Positions 17,450-26,121 of a DNA stretch of 64,000 nucleotides are shown here, piece after piece. The stretch's first letter is position 1. Each line of letters opens with the position of its first letter. The stretch is from Flavobacteriales bacterium UBA7612 (GTDB lineage: Bacteria; Bacteroidota; Bacteroidia; Flavobacteriales; Weeksellaceae). The notes under the pieces were generated by a model. That model had not been told where the DNA came from. It was given only the letters and a program-made list of their open reading frames with translations, and ran no database searches. The position numbers and the translations under genes were made by a program. The DNA is taken from positions 24,255 through 88,254 of the forward strand of contig DLJQ01000018.1 of assembly GCA_002484335.1 (NCBI GenBank), given 5' to 3'.

Positions 17450-18229
17450 TTAAACAATAGTTAATTTTACTCCAAGGTTATCAATATCTTCTTTTGCTTT
17501 TTCCGTAATTCTAGAGTCAGTTATAATATGGTCAATTTCATTAAGATTACATATTTTACCAAAACCTTTTTTTCCGAATTTACTATAATCAGTTAATACA
17601 ATTGTTTTTTGAGAAGCTTTTATCATAAGATGATTTAAATTGGCTTCGAGTAAATTAGAGGTTGTTAATCCGTAATCTGTATCAATACCATCAATTCCAA
17701 GAAATAATTTAGAAAAAGAAAGTTTTTTCAATGTATCTTCAGCATAAGGTCCAACAACAGATGTAGAGTTTGGTCGAACAACACCACCTAATTGTATTAC
17801 TTCAATATTAGCTTTACCACTAAGAGCTAATGCAACGTTCATTGCAGAAGTTACAACTGTTAACTTTCCATTTGTTACGTTTATAGCCTGAGCAAATTGT
17901 AAAACAGTTGTTCCCGAAGCTATTAAAATTGCATCATTTGGTTCAATTAAAGATGCAGCAAATTTTGCTATATCTCTCTTTTGTTCAACATTTAATAAGC
18001 TTTTTTCGTTTACATTTATATCTTGTGTATAGGGATTGTTTTTATATATTAAACCATGAGCTTTGTATATTAAGTCCATGTTTTCTAATGTTTTAATGTC
18101 TTTTCTGATTGTGACAATAGATACATCAAGTTTTTTTGCTAAATCAGATATTTTAACGACTTCATTTTTCTCTAATTGATCTAAAATATAATTATGTCTT
18201 TGCGCCATTGTTTCAAATTCTATCATCAT
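17450..18229 (-). CDS. glpR: DeoR-family transcriptional regulator of the glycerol operon (GlpR-like)
   Basis: 259 residues. The N-terminal DeoR helix-turn-helix reads VKISDLAKKLDVSIVTIRKD (about residues 25-44). The C-terminal sugar-phosphate sensor domain has ILIASGTTVLQFAQ, GGVVRPNSTSVVG and FLGIDGIDTDYGLTTSN. It is divergent from glpD-glpK-glpF, which supports the GlpR reading; glycerol-3-phosphate is the usual inducer of GlpR, inferred here. A shorter start at Met8 (18208, MAQRHNYIL) is equally compatible with the family. A minus-strand -7 box TAAATTTG lies at 18249-18256. Confidence 0.88.
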   Translation of the reverse strand: MMIEFETMAQRHNYILDQLEKNEVVKISDLAKKLDVSIVTIRKDIKTLENMDLIYKAHGLIYKNNPYTQDINVNEKSLLNVEQKRDIAKFAASLIEPNDAILIASGTTVLQFAQAINVTNGKLTVVTSAMNVALALSGKANIEVIQLGGVVRPNSTSVVGPYAEDTLKKLSFSKLFLGIDGIDTDYGLTTSNLLEANLNHLMIKASQKTIVLTDYSKFGKKGFGKICNLNEIDHIITDSRITEKAKEDIDNLGVKLTIV

Positions 18230-18248
18230 TTATGTTTTAAAATCTACT

Positions 18249-18340
18249 CAAATTTAATAAAGTTTTTACATATAATTATTTCTTTTTACATTAAAAATAG
18301 TTTTTATTTATTTCTTATTTGTTTTTTTTTATTATTTTTG
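18249..18340. promoter_or_regulatory. Divergent glpR/glpD promoter region with 20-nt-spaced direct repeat
   Basis: A minus-strand -7 box TAAATTTG (18249-18256) serves the regulator, and a plus-strand -7 box TATTTTTG (18333-18340) serves glpD. Between them the 9-mer TTTTTACAT occurs twice, at 18263-18271 and 18283-18291, exactly 20 bp apart. That spacing puts both copies on one face of the helix, as expected for a regulator site. No good -33 element is visible for either promoter. Confidence 0.45.
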
Positions 18341-18359
18341 ATTTCGAAATGTTTTTATT

Positions 18360-19919
18360 ATGAAAAGAAGCTCTTTATTAAAACAAATAGCATCAACAAA
18401 AGATTGGGATGTTATAATAATCGGTGGAGGAGCCACTGGTCTTGGATGTGCAATGGATGCTGCTACTAGAGGATATAAGACTTTATTAGTTGAACAAGCT
18501 GATTTTGCAAAAGGGACTTCAAGTAAAGCAACTAAGCTTTTACATGGAGGGGTTCGATATATGGCACAAGGTGATATTGGTTTAGTAAAAGAGGCTTGTC
18601 ATGAAAGAGGTCTATTATTAAAAAATGCACCTCATCTTACAAGAAATACTTCTTTTGTAATTCCTAATTACTCGTATTTTGATAATATTATGTATACGGT
18701 TGGTTTAAAGTTTTATGATTTTTTAGCTGGGAAATTAAGTTTAGGAAAATCAAGATACGTTAATTCAAAAAATACATTGAAATTACTTTCTACAGTAAAA
18801 CCTAATGGTTTAAAAGGAGGAGTAGTGTATCAAGATGGTCAATTTGATGATTCAAGATTAGCCCTAAATATAGCTCAGACAGCTATAGAAAATGGTGCTT
18901 GTGTTTTAAATTATACAAAAGTTGTAGGTCTTTTAAAAGATTCGAAAGGAAAACTTTCTGGAGTAAAAATAAAAACAGAAGATACGGAAGAAGTATATGA
19001 ATTAAATGCTAAAGCAGTTATTAATGCAACAGGAGTTTATGCTGATAATATTTTGCAATTTGATAAACCTAATTCACCTCATCTAGTAAGACCAAGTCAG
19101 GGTGTTCATATAACAATTGACAAAAAATTCTTGCCAGGTAAAAATGCTTTAATGATTCCTAAAACTAGTGATGGTCGTGTATTATTTGCTGTACCATGGT
19201 ATGATAAATTAATTCTAGGAACAACTGATACGCTTAGAGATCATGCAGAATTAGAACCACGAGCTTTAGATGAAGAAATTAATTTTATCTTAACTACAGC
19301 TCAACAATATTTAGTAGGAAAACCGACTAAAGATGATGTGCAAGCTATTTTTGCTGGTTTACGTCCTTTAGCTGCACCACAAGGTGAAGGGAAAAACACT
19401 AAAGAGATTTCTCGTAGTCATAAAATCTTAGTTTCTGATAGTGGATTAGTAACAATTATAGGTGGGAAATGGACAACATTTAGAAGAATGGGACAAGATA
19501 CAATTGATAAAATTATTCAATTGAATAAAGTTCCTTCAGTAAGTTGTAAAACTGAGCAATTAAAAATACATGGATATGAAGAAAATGTCAACTTTGAAAA
19601 AGATTTACATTTTTATGGTTCTGATAGATCAGAGATATTGAAATTGGAAAAAGAAAACCCTCAGTATGCTGAAAAATTATTGCCAAAATATGATTACACA
19701 TATGCTTGTGCTGTTTTTGCTGTAAGAAATGAATTAGCATATAAATTAGAAGATGTTTTAGCTCGTAGACTTCGACTTTTATTATTAGATGCAAAAGGAG
19801 CAGTTGAAGTTTCTCATAAAGTAGCAACAATTATGGCTCAAGAGTTAGGTAAAGATGAACAATGGATTCAAAAAGAAGTAAATGAATTTGCTCAATTAGC
19901 AAAAATATATCAATTATAA
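18360..19919 (+). CDS. glpD: Glycerol-3-phosphate dehydrogenase, FAD-dependent (respiratory)
   Basis: 519 residues. Oxidises glycerol-3-phosphate to dihydroxyacetone phosphate and passes electrons to quinone at the inner membrane. The FAD-binding motif VIIIGGGATGLG is at about residues 20-31. It is followed by the family sequence GTSSKATKLLHGGVRYM (about 58-74), and ITIIGGKWTTFRRMG is near residue 370. The C-terminal helical domain of GlpD is present. First gene of glpD-glpK-glpF and an outer-membrane protein gene, with 29 bp to glpK. Confidence 0.96.
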   Translation: MKRSSLLKQIASTKDWDVIIIGGGATGLGCAMDAATRGYKTLLVEQADFAKGTSSKATKLLHGGVRYMAQGDIGLVKEACHERGLLLKNAPHLTRNTSFVIPNYSYFDNIMYTVGLKFYDFLAGKLSLGKSRYVNSKNTLKLLSTVKPNGLKGGVVYQDGQFDDSRLALNIAQTAIENGACVLNYTKVVGLLKDSKGKLSGVKIKTEDTEEVYELNAKAVINATGVYADNILQFDKPNSPHLVRPSQGVHITIDKKFLPGKNALMIPKTSDGRVLFAVPWYDKLILGTTDTLRDHAELEPRALDEEINFILTTAQQYLVGKPTKDDVQAIFAGLRPLAAPQGEGKNTKEISRSHKILVSDSGLVTIIGGKWTTFRRMGQDTIDKIIQLNKVPSVSCKTEQLKIHGYEENVNFEKDLHFYGSDRSEILKLEKENPQYAEKLLPKYDYTYACAVFAVRNELAYKLEDVLARRLRLLLLDAKGAVEVSHKVATIMAQELGKDEQWIQKEVNEFAQLAKIYQL

Positions 19920-19948
19920 GAAGAAAAAAAAATTAAAAACCACAAAAA

Positions 19949-21451
19949 ATGGAAACACACGAAAAATTTATTCTTGCATTAGATCAAGGTACAACTAGTT
20001 CGAGAGCTATTATTTATAATCATGATGGAGAAATTGTGGCGATATCTCAAAAAGATTTTCAGCAAATATTTCCCCAGCCAGGTTGGGTAGAACATGATCC
20101 AAATGAAATTTGGTATACACAATCTTCAGTAGCTGCTGAATCTGTAGCTAAATCAGATTTAAATGGAACTAATATCGCAGCTATAGGTATTACAAATCAA
20201 AGGGAAACAACTATAGTATGGGATAGGGAAACAGGAGATCCTATTTATAATGCAATTGTTTGGCAAGATAGAAGAACATCAAAATACTGTGACTCATTAA
20301 AAGAAAAAGGGTATAAAGATATTATACAAGAAAAGACAGGTCTTGTTATTGATTCATATTTTTGTGCTACAAAGATTAAATGGGTTTTAGATAATGTTGA
20401 TGGAGCAAGAGAAAAAGCAGAACAAGGGAAATTATGTTTTGGAACTGTAGATAGTTGGCTTGTATGGAAATTTACTAGAGGAAAAATGCATATTACGGAT
20501 GTTTCTAATGCTTCAAGAACACTTCTTTATAACATTAATACAATGGAGTGGGATGATGAATTGTTAAATTTATTTGATATTCCCAAATCTATGCTACCTG
20601 AAGTAAAGAGTAGTAGTGAAATTTATGGAACAACATCAACAACGTTATTTTCAACTAAAATTCCAATTTCTGGTATTGCTGGAGATCAACAAGCTGCATT
20701 ATTTGGACAAATGTGTGTGGAGGAAGGAATGGCTAAAAATACATACGGAACAGGTTGTTTTTTATTAATGAATATTGGTGAAAAACCAGTTTTTTCAAAA
20801 AATAATTTATTAACGACAGTTGCTTGGCAAATAGACGGTAAAACAACTTATGCATTAGAAGGTTCTGTTTTTGTAGGAGGAGCTGTTATTCAGTGGTTGA
20901 GAGATGGTCTTAAAATAATTTCATCTGCACCAGAAAGTGAAAGATTATCTGCATCTGTGGAAGATAATGGTGGTGTTTATTTTGTACCAGCTCTTACAGG
21001 TCTTGGTGCTCCTTACTGGGATCAATATGCGAGAGGTGCAATTTTTGGAATTACTCGTGGTACGACACAGGCTCATATTGCCAAAGCAGCTATCCAAGGA
21101 ATTGCATTTCAGGTTGATGATTTAATTAAGAGTATGAAATCTGATGTTGAAGGGGAAATAAAAGAATTAAGAGTAGATGGCGGAGCTTGTGCGAATAATG
21201 TATTAATGCAATTTCAAGCTGATTTGATTGAAAATGAAGTTATTCGTCCTAAAGTTTTGGAGACTACATCTCTTGGTGCTGCTTATTTAGCTGGTTTAGC
21301 TGTTGGATATTGGAAAAATATTGATGAGATAAAAGTTCAATGGAAGCAGGATAGAATTTTTAAACCAGAGATGAATTCAGATAAAAGAGCTGAGTTATTG
21401 AAATTCTGGAATAAGGCTGTAAAAAGAACTCAAAATTGGATTGAAGATTAA
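19949..21451 (+). CDS. glpK: Glycerol kinase
   Basis: 500 residues, the usual length. Converts glycerol and ATP to glycerol-3-phosphate in the cytoplasm. The N-terminal phosphate-binding segment ALDQGTTSSRAI (about residues 10-21) is present. So are the central GTVDSWLVWKFT, AGDQQAALFGQ (about 245) and GGAVIQWLRDG (about 310), and the C-terminal adenosine motif RVDGGACANNVLMQ (about 409). Between glpD and glpF. Confidence 0.97.
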   Translation: METHEKFILALDQGTTSSRAIIYNHDGEIVAISQKDFQQIFPQPGWVEHDPNEIWYTQSSVAAESVAKSDLNGTNIAAIGITNQRETTIVWDRETGDPIYNAIVWQDRRTSKYCDSLKEKGYKDIIQEKTGLVIDSYFCATKIKWVLDNVDGAREKAEQGKLCFGTVDSWLVWKFTRGKMHITDVSNASRTLLYNINTMEWDDELLNLFDIPKSMLPEVKSSSEIYGTTSTTLFSTKIPISGIAGDQQAALFGQMCVEEGMAKNTYGTGCFLLMNIGEKPVFSKNNLLTTVAWQIDGKTTYALEGSVFVGGAVIQWLRDGLKIISSAPESERLSASVEDNGGVYFVPALTGLGAPYWDQYARGAIFGITRGTTQAHIAKAAIQGIAFQVDDLIKSMKSDVEGEIKELRVDGGACANNVLMQFQADLIENEVIRPKVLETTSLGAAYLAGLAVGYWKNIDEIKVQWKQDRIFKPEMNSDKRAELLKFWNKAVKRTQNWIED

Positions 21452-21463
21452 ATCAATTGAATT

Positions 21464-22204
21464 ATGAATGAATTTTCAGCTGAATTAATAGGAACTGCTG
21501 TCCTAATACTTTTAGGTGGTGGTGTTTGTTCAAACGTTGCTTTGAAAAAGACAATTGGTCATGGTTCTGGTTGGATTGTTATTACAACAGGTTGGGCTTT
21601 GGCTGTTTTTGCAGGAGTTGTAATTGCAGGTCCTGTGAGTGGTGCTCATTTAAATCCTGCAGTTTCTGTAGGTTTAGCATTAGCAAATAAATTTGAATGG
21701 TCTAAAGTACCATTATTTATTCTTGCTCAGTTATTAGGAGCGATGATAGGAGCATTTTTAAATTGGGCAATGTATAAAGATCATTTTGATGCTTCTTCAG
21801 ATGATCCAAGTTCTCAATTAGGTGTTTTTTCTACAGGGGCAGCAATTCCAAATAATTTTAGAAATGTCCTTTCTGAAATTTTGGGAACATTTGTATTGGT
21901 TTTTTGTGTATTTTATTTTTCTGATGCTAAAGGTACTTCGGGTACAGAAGAAGTGAAATTAGGATTAGGATCAGTTGGTGCTTTACCAGTAGCTTTCGTT
22001 GTTTGGTCTATTGGATTATCTTTAGGAGGAACAACTGGTTATGCAATTAATCCTGCTCGTGATTTTGGGCCGAGGATTATGCATTCTCTTTTACCAATGA
22101 AAGGTAAAGGTTCAAGTAATTGGGGATATGCATGGATTCCAATTTTAGGACCAATTTTAGGAGCTGTTTTTGCAGCGTTATTATTTAACTTTTTGTCTAG
22201 TTAA
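21464..22204 (+). CDS. glpF: Glycerol uptake facilitator (MIP/aquaporin family)
   Basis: 246 residues with six membrane segments and two half-helices. Both NPA boxes are intact: AHLNPAVSVG (about residue 65) and AINPARDFGPR (about 197). The Asp after the second box (NPARD) is characteristic of glycerol facilitators as against water-only aquaporins. Located 12 bp after glpK in the same operon. Confidence 0.95.
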   Translation: MNEFSAELIGTAVLILLGGGVCSNVALKKTIGHGSGWIVITTGWALAVFAGVVIAGPVSGAHLNPAVSVGLALANKFEWSKVPLFILAQLLGAMIGAFLNWAMYKDHFDASSDDPSSQLGVFSTGAAIPNNFRNVLSEILGTFVLVFCVFYFSDAKGTSGTEEVKLGLGSVGALPVAFVVWSIGLSLGGTTGYAINPARDFGPRIMHSLLPMKGKGSSNWGYAWIPILGPILGAVFAALLFNFLSS

Positions 22205-22233
22205 TATAATTATTCATTTCAAAACCACACAAC

Positions 22234-23067
22234 ATGAATAAAATAACTTCACTAAAAAATATATTACTAACTTTTGTTTTTTTAACTCCAGTTAGTATTT
22301 TTTCTCAGTCATATGATGTTGCAGATCTTAAAATAAATGAGGATGAAAAAAGCAAGGTGTCTTTAAATGAAGAATTTCAGCAAGAATTATCTCCATTTTA
22401 TTTACATGGTCAATTAAAAACAATGCATTTATGGAGAGGTTTAGCTGTTACAAATTCTACCGTTTTTGCTATAGATGCAGGAGTTGGTACGACAGATGGT
22501 AAATTAAAAGCAGGAGTTTGGGGAGGATACGGAACAACTGGAGAATATCGAGAGTTTGATTATTATGTAACTTATTCTCCAGTGAAAAATTTAACTTTTG
22601 CTCTTTGGGATATTTATAATTATTCCACTAATGCTACATGGAATAATAAAGATTTTTTTGAATATAATGGAGATAAAACAGGTCACTTTTTAGATCTTTC
22701 TGTGTCATATACAATTTCTGATAAAATTCCATTAAATTTATATTGGTCTACTGTGATTCATGGTAGAGATAGAGGAATTGAAAATGAGAAAAATCTTTAT
22801 TCTTCTTATGTACAAGCCTCTTATCCTGTGGTGAAAAGTAAAGTAGTTAATTTAGATTTGTATGCTGCTGGAGCATTTGCTTTATCACCTGAAAAAGAAG
22901 ATAAAGGAAAAAATTTTTATGGACCTAAATCAGGTTTAGCAAACGTAGGTTTTATTATTGGTAAAACACTTAATTTTGGTAGATATCAATTACCTATAAC
23001 TGCTACAGCTTCTTGGAGTCCAATTAATGACTCTGGCAATATTCAACTTGCGTTTAATATTTTTTAA
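22234..23067 (+). CDS. Predicted outer-membrane beta-barrel protein of the glycerol operon
   Basis: 277 residues. A signal peptide (NILLTFVFLTPVSIFSQ, cleaved before SYDV) is followed by alternating strands rich in aromatic residues and glycine, such as LKAGVWGGYGTTGEYREFDYYV. The protein ends IQLAFNIF, a C-terminal aromatic beta-signal for outer-membrane assembly. It resembles the TorF-like/TIGR02001 barrel group. It is the fourth gene of the glp operon, 29 bp after glpF, and a terminator follows. Its place suggests a channel for glycerol or glycerol-3-phosphate across the outer membrane; that is inference from context only. Confidence 0.78.
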   Translation: MNKITSLKNILLTFVFLTPVSIFSQSYDVADLKINEDEKSKVSLNEEFQQELSPFYLHGQLKTMHLWRGLAVTNSTVFAIDAGVGTTDGKLKAGVWGGYGTTGEYREFDYYVTYSPVKNLTFALWDIYNYSTNATWNNKDFFEYNGDKTGHFLDLSVSYTISDKIPLNLYWSTVIHGRDRGIENEKNLYSSYVQASYPVVKSKVVNLDLYAAGAFALSPEKEDKGKNFYGPKSGLANVGFIIGKTLNFGRYQLPITATASWSPINDSGNIQLAFNIF

Positions 23068-23085
23068 TATTTTTTATTTAATTAT

Positions 23086-23117
23086 AAAAGGGCCTATTTA
23101 TTAGTCCCTTTTTTTAT
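23086..23117 (+). terminator. Terminator of the glycerol operon
   Basis: AAAAGGGCCTA pairs with TAGTCCCTTTT (one mismatch) across a short AT loop and runs into a T tract, 19 nt after the outer-membrane protein stop codon. Confidence 0.85.
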
Positions 23118-23197
23118 TTATTTTCCTGAAAAAAAAGAAAGTTAAATAACTATAATACATAATTGTATAAATTTGAAATACAAATAATTAAAACTTT

Positions 23198-23953
23198 ATG
23201 AAAAAAACAATTATTAATTATGATTGCTAGTCTAATTGTGAACATAGCAATTGCAAAGGTTGGTATTAATACTTCAACACCTCAGAAAACATTTCATGTA
23301 AATGGTAGTTTACAAGTTACTAATGAATTGAATGTTGGTGGTAATGCTACAAGTCAAGGTAGTGCAGGTACTTTAGTGCAAGTGCTTACATCAAATGGTG
23401 TTTCAAATTCACCTGAATGGAAAACAATTGCTGTAGCAACTAATTTAACTGGTGATATTAAGTATAGCCTTATTACTAGTGACCATAATGGTTGGGTTAA
23501 ATTGGACGGACGTTCAGTAAGTAGTTTAATGTCTACTCAGCAAGGACAAGCTAGTGTTTTAGGTTTTTCTACTAATTTACCTGATGCAACAAATGCTTAT
23601 TTAGTACAGAATAATACAACGCTTGGGGATTGTCAAATTCTAATACTAAAACTCTTACTAGAGGTCAGCTTCCAAATGTTACTTTATCTGCATCAGGTTC
23701 TACAAATGTTGCAGGGTCACATAATCATAATTATACAGATAGGGGAAATACATCTTATGAGATGACAAGAAATGGTAATTTAACAAATATTACAGATGAT
23801 ACTTCAGGTACTTATCAAACATCAAATGCAGGAGATCATAGTCATACAGTTTCTGCTACAACAGAATCTATTAACGGGGGAGTAACACAACAGTCTTTAG
23901 ATGTTAGACCTTTAAGCATGAGTGTTAATACTTATTTATATTTAGGTCTCTAG
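23198..23953 (+). pseudogene. Secreted collar/tail-fibre-like protein, broken by two frameshifts
   Basis: Three pieces in order make one recognisable protein. An ATG at 23198 reads MKKTIIN and stops after 10 codons. From 23220 a second frame continues the signal peptide (MIASLIVNIAIA) and a mature N-terminus VGINTSTPQKTFHVNGSL, as in many flavobacterial surface proteins. Near 23625-23635 the frame shifts again to SNSNTKTLTRGQLPNVTL and a phage-collar-like histidine-rich end (GSHNHNYTDRG, GDHSHTVSA, VRPLSMSVNTYLYLGL). Restoring both shifts gives about 250 residues with one signal peptide. Intact relatives in Chryseobacterium-like genomes have this whole architecture, from memory. Decay is likelier than error given two independent shifts, but sequencing error is not excluded. 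Confidence 0.8.
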
Positions 23954-24000
23954 TTTTTTAAGAGATTTATTTATTGTAAATTCATTCGTAAATTCAAATT

Positions 24001-24846
24001 ATGATTGATATAGACACAAAAATAAAATTATATAATGGTGTTCATTTACCAATTTTAGGATTGGGCGTTTATAAAACGAATGAAGGTGATGAGGTTATAA
24101 ATGCTATTCATTCAGCTATAGATGAAGGTTATCGTCTTATAGATACAGCTTCTTATTACGACAATGAAATTGGAGTTGGTAAAGCAATTAATTCTCAAGA
24201 AATCAATCGTTCAGAATTATTTATTACTACAAAAGTTTGGATAGATGATATGGGATATTATAAAACAATTAATGCTTTTCATCAATCACTTAAAAACCTG
24301 AATTTAGATTATATTGATTTGTATTTAATTCATTGGCCAGTCGCTGATAAATTAATTGAATCTTGGAAAGCTTTAGAATTTTTATATGAAGAAGGTTTAG
24401 TAAAATCTATTGGAGTTTCTAACTGTTTGCAACATCATTTAGAAATAATTCAGAAGAATTGCGTTTATAAACCGATGGTTGTTCAGAATGAATTTCATCC
24501 AAGGTTGATTCAACAAGAATTGGTTAATTATTGTAAAGATCATCAAATTGCTTATCAAGCTTGGGCTCCATTGATGAGAGGGAGATTGTTAGAAAATGAA
24601 ATACTAAAAAGTTTATCTAAAAAATATAATAAGTCTGTTGCTCAAATTATTTTAAGATGGGATCTACAAAAAGGGATAGCTACAATTCCAAAAAGTGTAA
24701 ATCCAGAACGAATAAAAGAAAATTCTTTATTGTTTGACTTTGAACTTTCTTTGGATGATATTCATAAAATTGATTCATTGAATTCAAACGGAAGAACAGG
24801 TGCTGATCCAGATAATTTTTTAGATTACTTTGCAAATAAGAAATAA
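24001..24846 (+). CDS. Aldo/keto reductase (2,5-diketo-gluconate reductase type)
   Basis: 281 residues, the short AKR type. The catalytic tetrad is visible: Asp and Tyr in LIDTASYYDNE (about residues 46-56), Lys in LFITTKVW (about 79), His in YLIHWPV (about 112). GVSNCLQHHLE (about 139) and TIPKSVNPERIKEN (about 229) match the family's NADPH-binding regions. It differs clearly from the longer reductase at 8009-8998. A 58-codon open frame follows 3 bp after its stop. Confidence 0.93.
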   Translation: MIDIDTKIKLYNGVHLPILGLGVYKTNEGDEVINAIHSAIDEGYRLIDTASYYDNEIGVGKAINSQEINRSELFITTKVWIDDMGYYKTINAFHQSLKNLNLDYIDLYLIHWPVADKLIESWKALEFLYEEGLVKSIGVSNCLQHHLEIIQKNCVYKPMVVQNEFHPRLIQQELVNYCKDHQIAYQAWAPLMRGRLLENEILKSLSKKYNKSVAQIILRWDLQKGIATIPKSVNPERIKENSLLFDFELSLDDIHKIDSLNSNGRTGADPDNFLDYFANKK

Positions 24847-24849
24847 TTG

Positions 24850-25026
24850 ATGAAACAAATAACTTATTCAATTGTTTCTAGAGGAGAAATATTAATTAAT
24901 TATTCTAATCAGACCGTTAATGTTTTTATACGAGTTTCAGGAGAATTACTCTTTCATCCACCAGTATTTTATGTTGATTTATTAATTTTTAAAAATCGTT
25001 CTGTATTATTAGAAAATATAAATTAA
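24850..25026 (+). CDS. Small hypothetical protein, 58 residues
   Basis: ATG at 24850, only 3 bp after the aldo/keto reductase stop, open to TAA at 25024-25026. The predicted product begins MKQITYSIVSRGEILINYSN and ends NRSVLLENIN. It is beta-rich by composition with no signal peptide or membrane helix. Tight spacing to the gene before it is the main support. I recognise no family; it may be a real small gene or the remnant of a longer one. Downstream is repeat copy D. Confidence 0.4.
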   Translation: MKQITYSIVSRGEILINYSNQTVNVFIRVSGELLFHPPVFYVDLLIFKNRSVLLENIN

Positions 25027-25093
25027 GAGATTATTGATTTTATTATGCAAGATAGTATAAGTAAAGGAACAAAAATTATTTTTGATTGACTTT

Positions 25094-25196
25094 GCGTTAG
25101 GGATGAAGCGGTATCCTTTTCTAATTGGATGTATTTTTATTTCAGTTAAGTTATCAATTAGAAAAGATATTGAGGAAAACCCGCTCGAACGCCTAA
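25094..25196 (-). repeat. Dispersed structured repeat, copy D
   Basis: On the minus strand it starts TTAGGCGTTCGAGCGGG and ends CATCCCTAACGC. The inner arms ATCTTTTCTAATTG and CCAATTAGAAAAGGAT pair almost perfectly. The central loop region (about 30 nt) is unlike other copies. It lies between a convergent gene pair, next to the bidirectional terminator. Confidence 0.85.
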
Positions 25197-25204
25197 ATAA
25201 ATAT

Positions 25205-25239
25205 AAAACCTCATAATAGTATATTATGAGGTTTTTTTT
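25205..25239. terminator. Bidirectional terminator before tesB
   Basis: AAAACCTCATAATA and TATTATGAGGTTTT pair perfectly around GTA, with A tract and T tract on the two sides. It ends 8 bp before the stop codon of the convergent thioesterase gene. Confidence 0.87.
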
Positions 25240-25246
25240 GATGTAT

Positions 25247-26110
25247 TTATTTTGTTTTTGGTCGAATTAAACCTTCTTGAGCAACACTACAAATTAGCTC
25301 ACCTGATCTGTTAAATAATTCTCCTTTTGTAAACCCTCTTGTATCCATTGTACTTGGGCAATCTAAGCTCACTAAAATCCAATCTTGTAAATTTGGAGTT
25401 CTGTGAAACCAAATGGAGTGATCTAAACTTGCCATTTGAGTGTTACCAAAATGAGCCTTAGAAGCATGAGGTTTTAACGCTGTAGATAATAAATTATAAT
25501 CAGAGCTGTAAGCGATTAACTGATGAACAACTTGTAAGGGTAAGTTTTCTGGCGTATCATTAAAATTCATCCAAACATTGCTATAACTTTCATAATCTTT
25601 TTTTTCTGCAAGGTTTAATGTTTCGACAGGTTTAAAATCTATTGGTCTATCGGCCATTATAAATTGCTTAGTAGCTTTTGGTAAAAAATCTCCGAACATT
25701 TCTGCAATTTGTCTCCAGCTGATTAATTCTTCTGGTTGTTTTACATCTGGAATTTCTTCTTGATGCTCGTAACCTTCTTGCTTTAATTGAAATGAACATG
25801 CCATTACAAAAATAGCTTCGTTATTTTGTTTTGCTGTTACTACTCTTGTACTGAAACTTCCTCCATCTCTTAAAATAGCAACTTCATAATAGATTGGTTC
25901 GTCTAATTGACCAGCTAAAATGAAATATGAATGTAATGAATGACAAAATCTGTCTGTGTCTACTGTTTGGTATGCAGCATTTAATGCTTGTGCTACAACT
26001 TGTCCTCCAAAAACATGAGGACTTCCCATAAAAGAACTTTTTCCTTCGAATAGATTATTTTCTAATTTTTTTAGAGAAATTAATTCGATGAGTTCTTGTG
26101 TTGTTTTCAT
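25247..26110 (-). CDS. tesB: Acyl-CoA thioesterase II
   Basis: 287 residues with the double hot-dog fold of TesB. The first half has GQVVAQALNAAYQTV and HSLHSYFILAGQLDEPIYYEV; GGSFSTRVVTAKQN is the RDGxSFxxRxV family motif. The second half has ASLDHSIWFHRTP and LQDWILVSLDCPS, with GFTKGELFNRSGELICSVAQEGLIR at the end containing the conserved Q-E-G. It hydrolyses fatty acyl-CoA in the cytoplasm. It starts 11 bp after the nitronate monooxygenase gene, so the two are likely co-transcribed. Confidence 0.95.
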   Translation of the reverse strand: MKTTQELIELISLKKLENNLFEGKSSFMGSPHVFGGQVVAQALNAAYQTVDTDRFCHSLHSYFILAGQLDEPIYYEVAILRDGGSFSTRVVTAKQNNEAIFVMACSFQLKQEGYEHQEEIPDVKQPEELISWRQIAEMFGDFLPKATKQFIMADRPIDFKPVETLNLAEKKDYESYSNVWMNFNDTPENLPLQVVHQLIAYSSDYNLLSTALKPHASKAHFGNTQMASLDHSIWFHRTPNLQDWILVSLDCPSTMDTRGFTKGELFNRSGELICSVAQEGLIRPKTK

Positions 26111-26121
26111 TTTATGTTAGA

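Noticed and set aside
18194..18469. A 91-codon plus-strand frame overlapping the glpR/glpD divergent region
   Set aside because: It crosses both promoters and overlaps the start of glpD in another frame.
23630..23953. Histidine-rich collar fragment as evidence of a prophage
   Set aside because: The restored protein has a signal peptide and no other phage genes are nearby; it belongs to a secreted chromosomal family.
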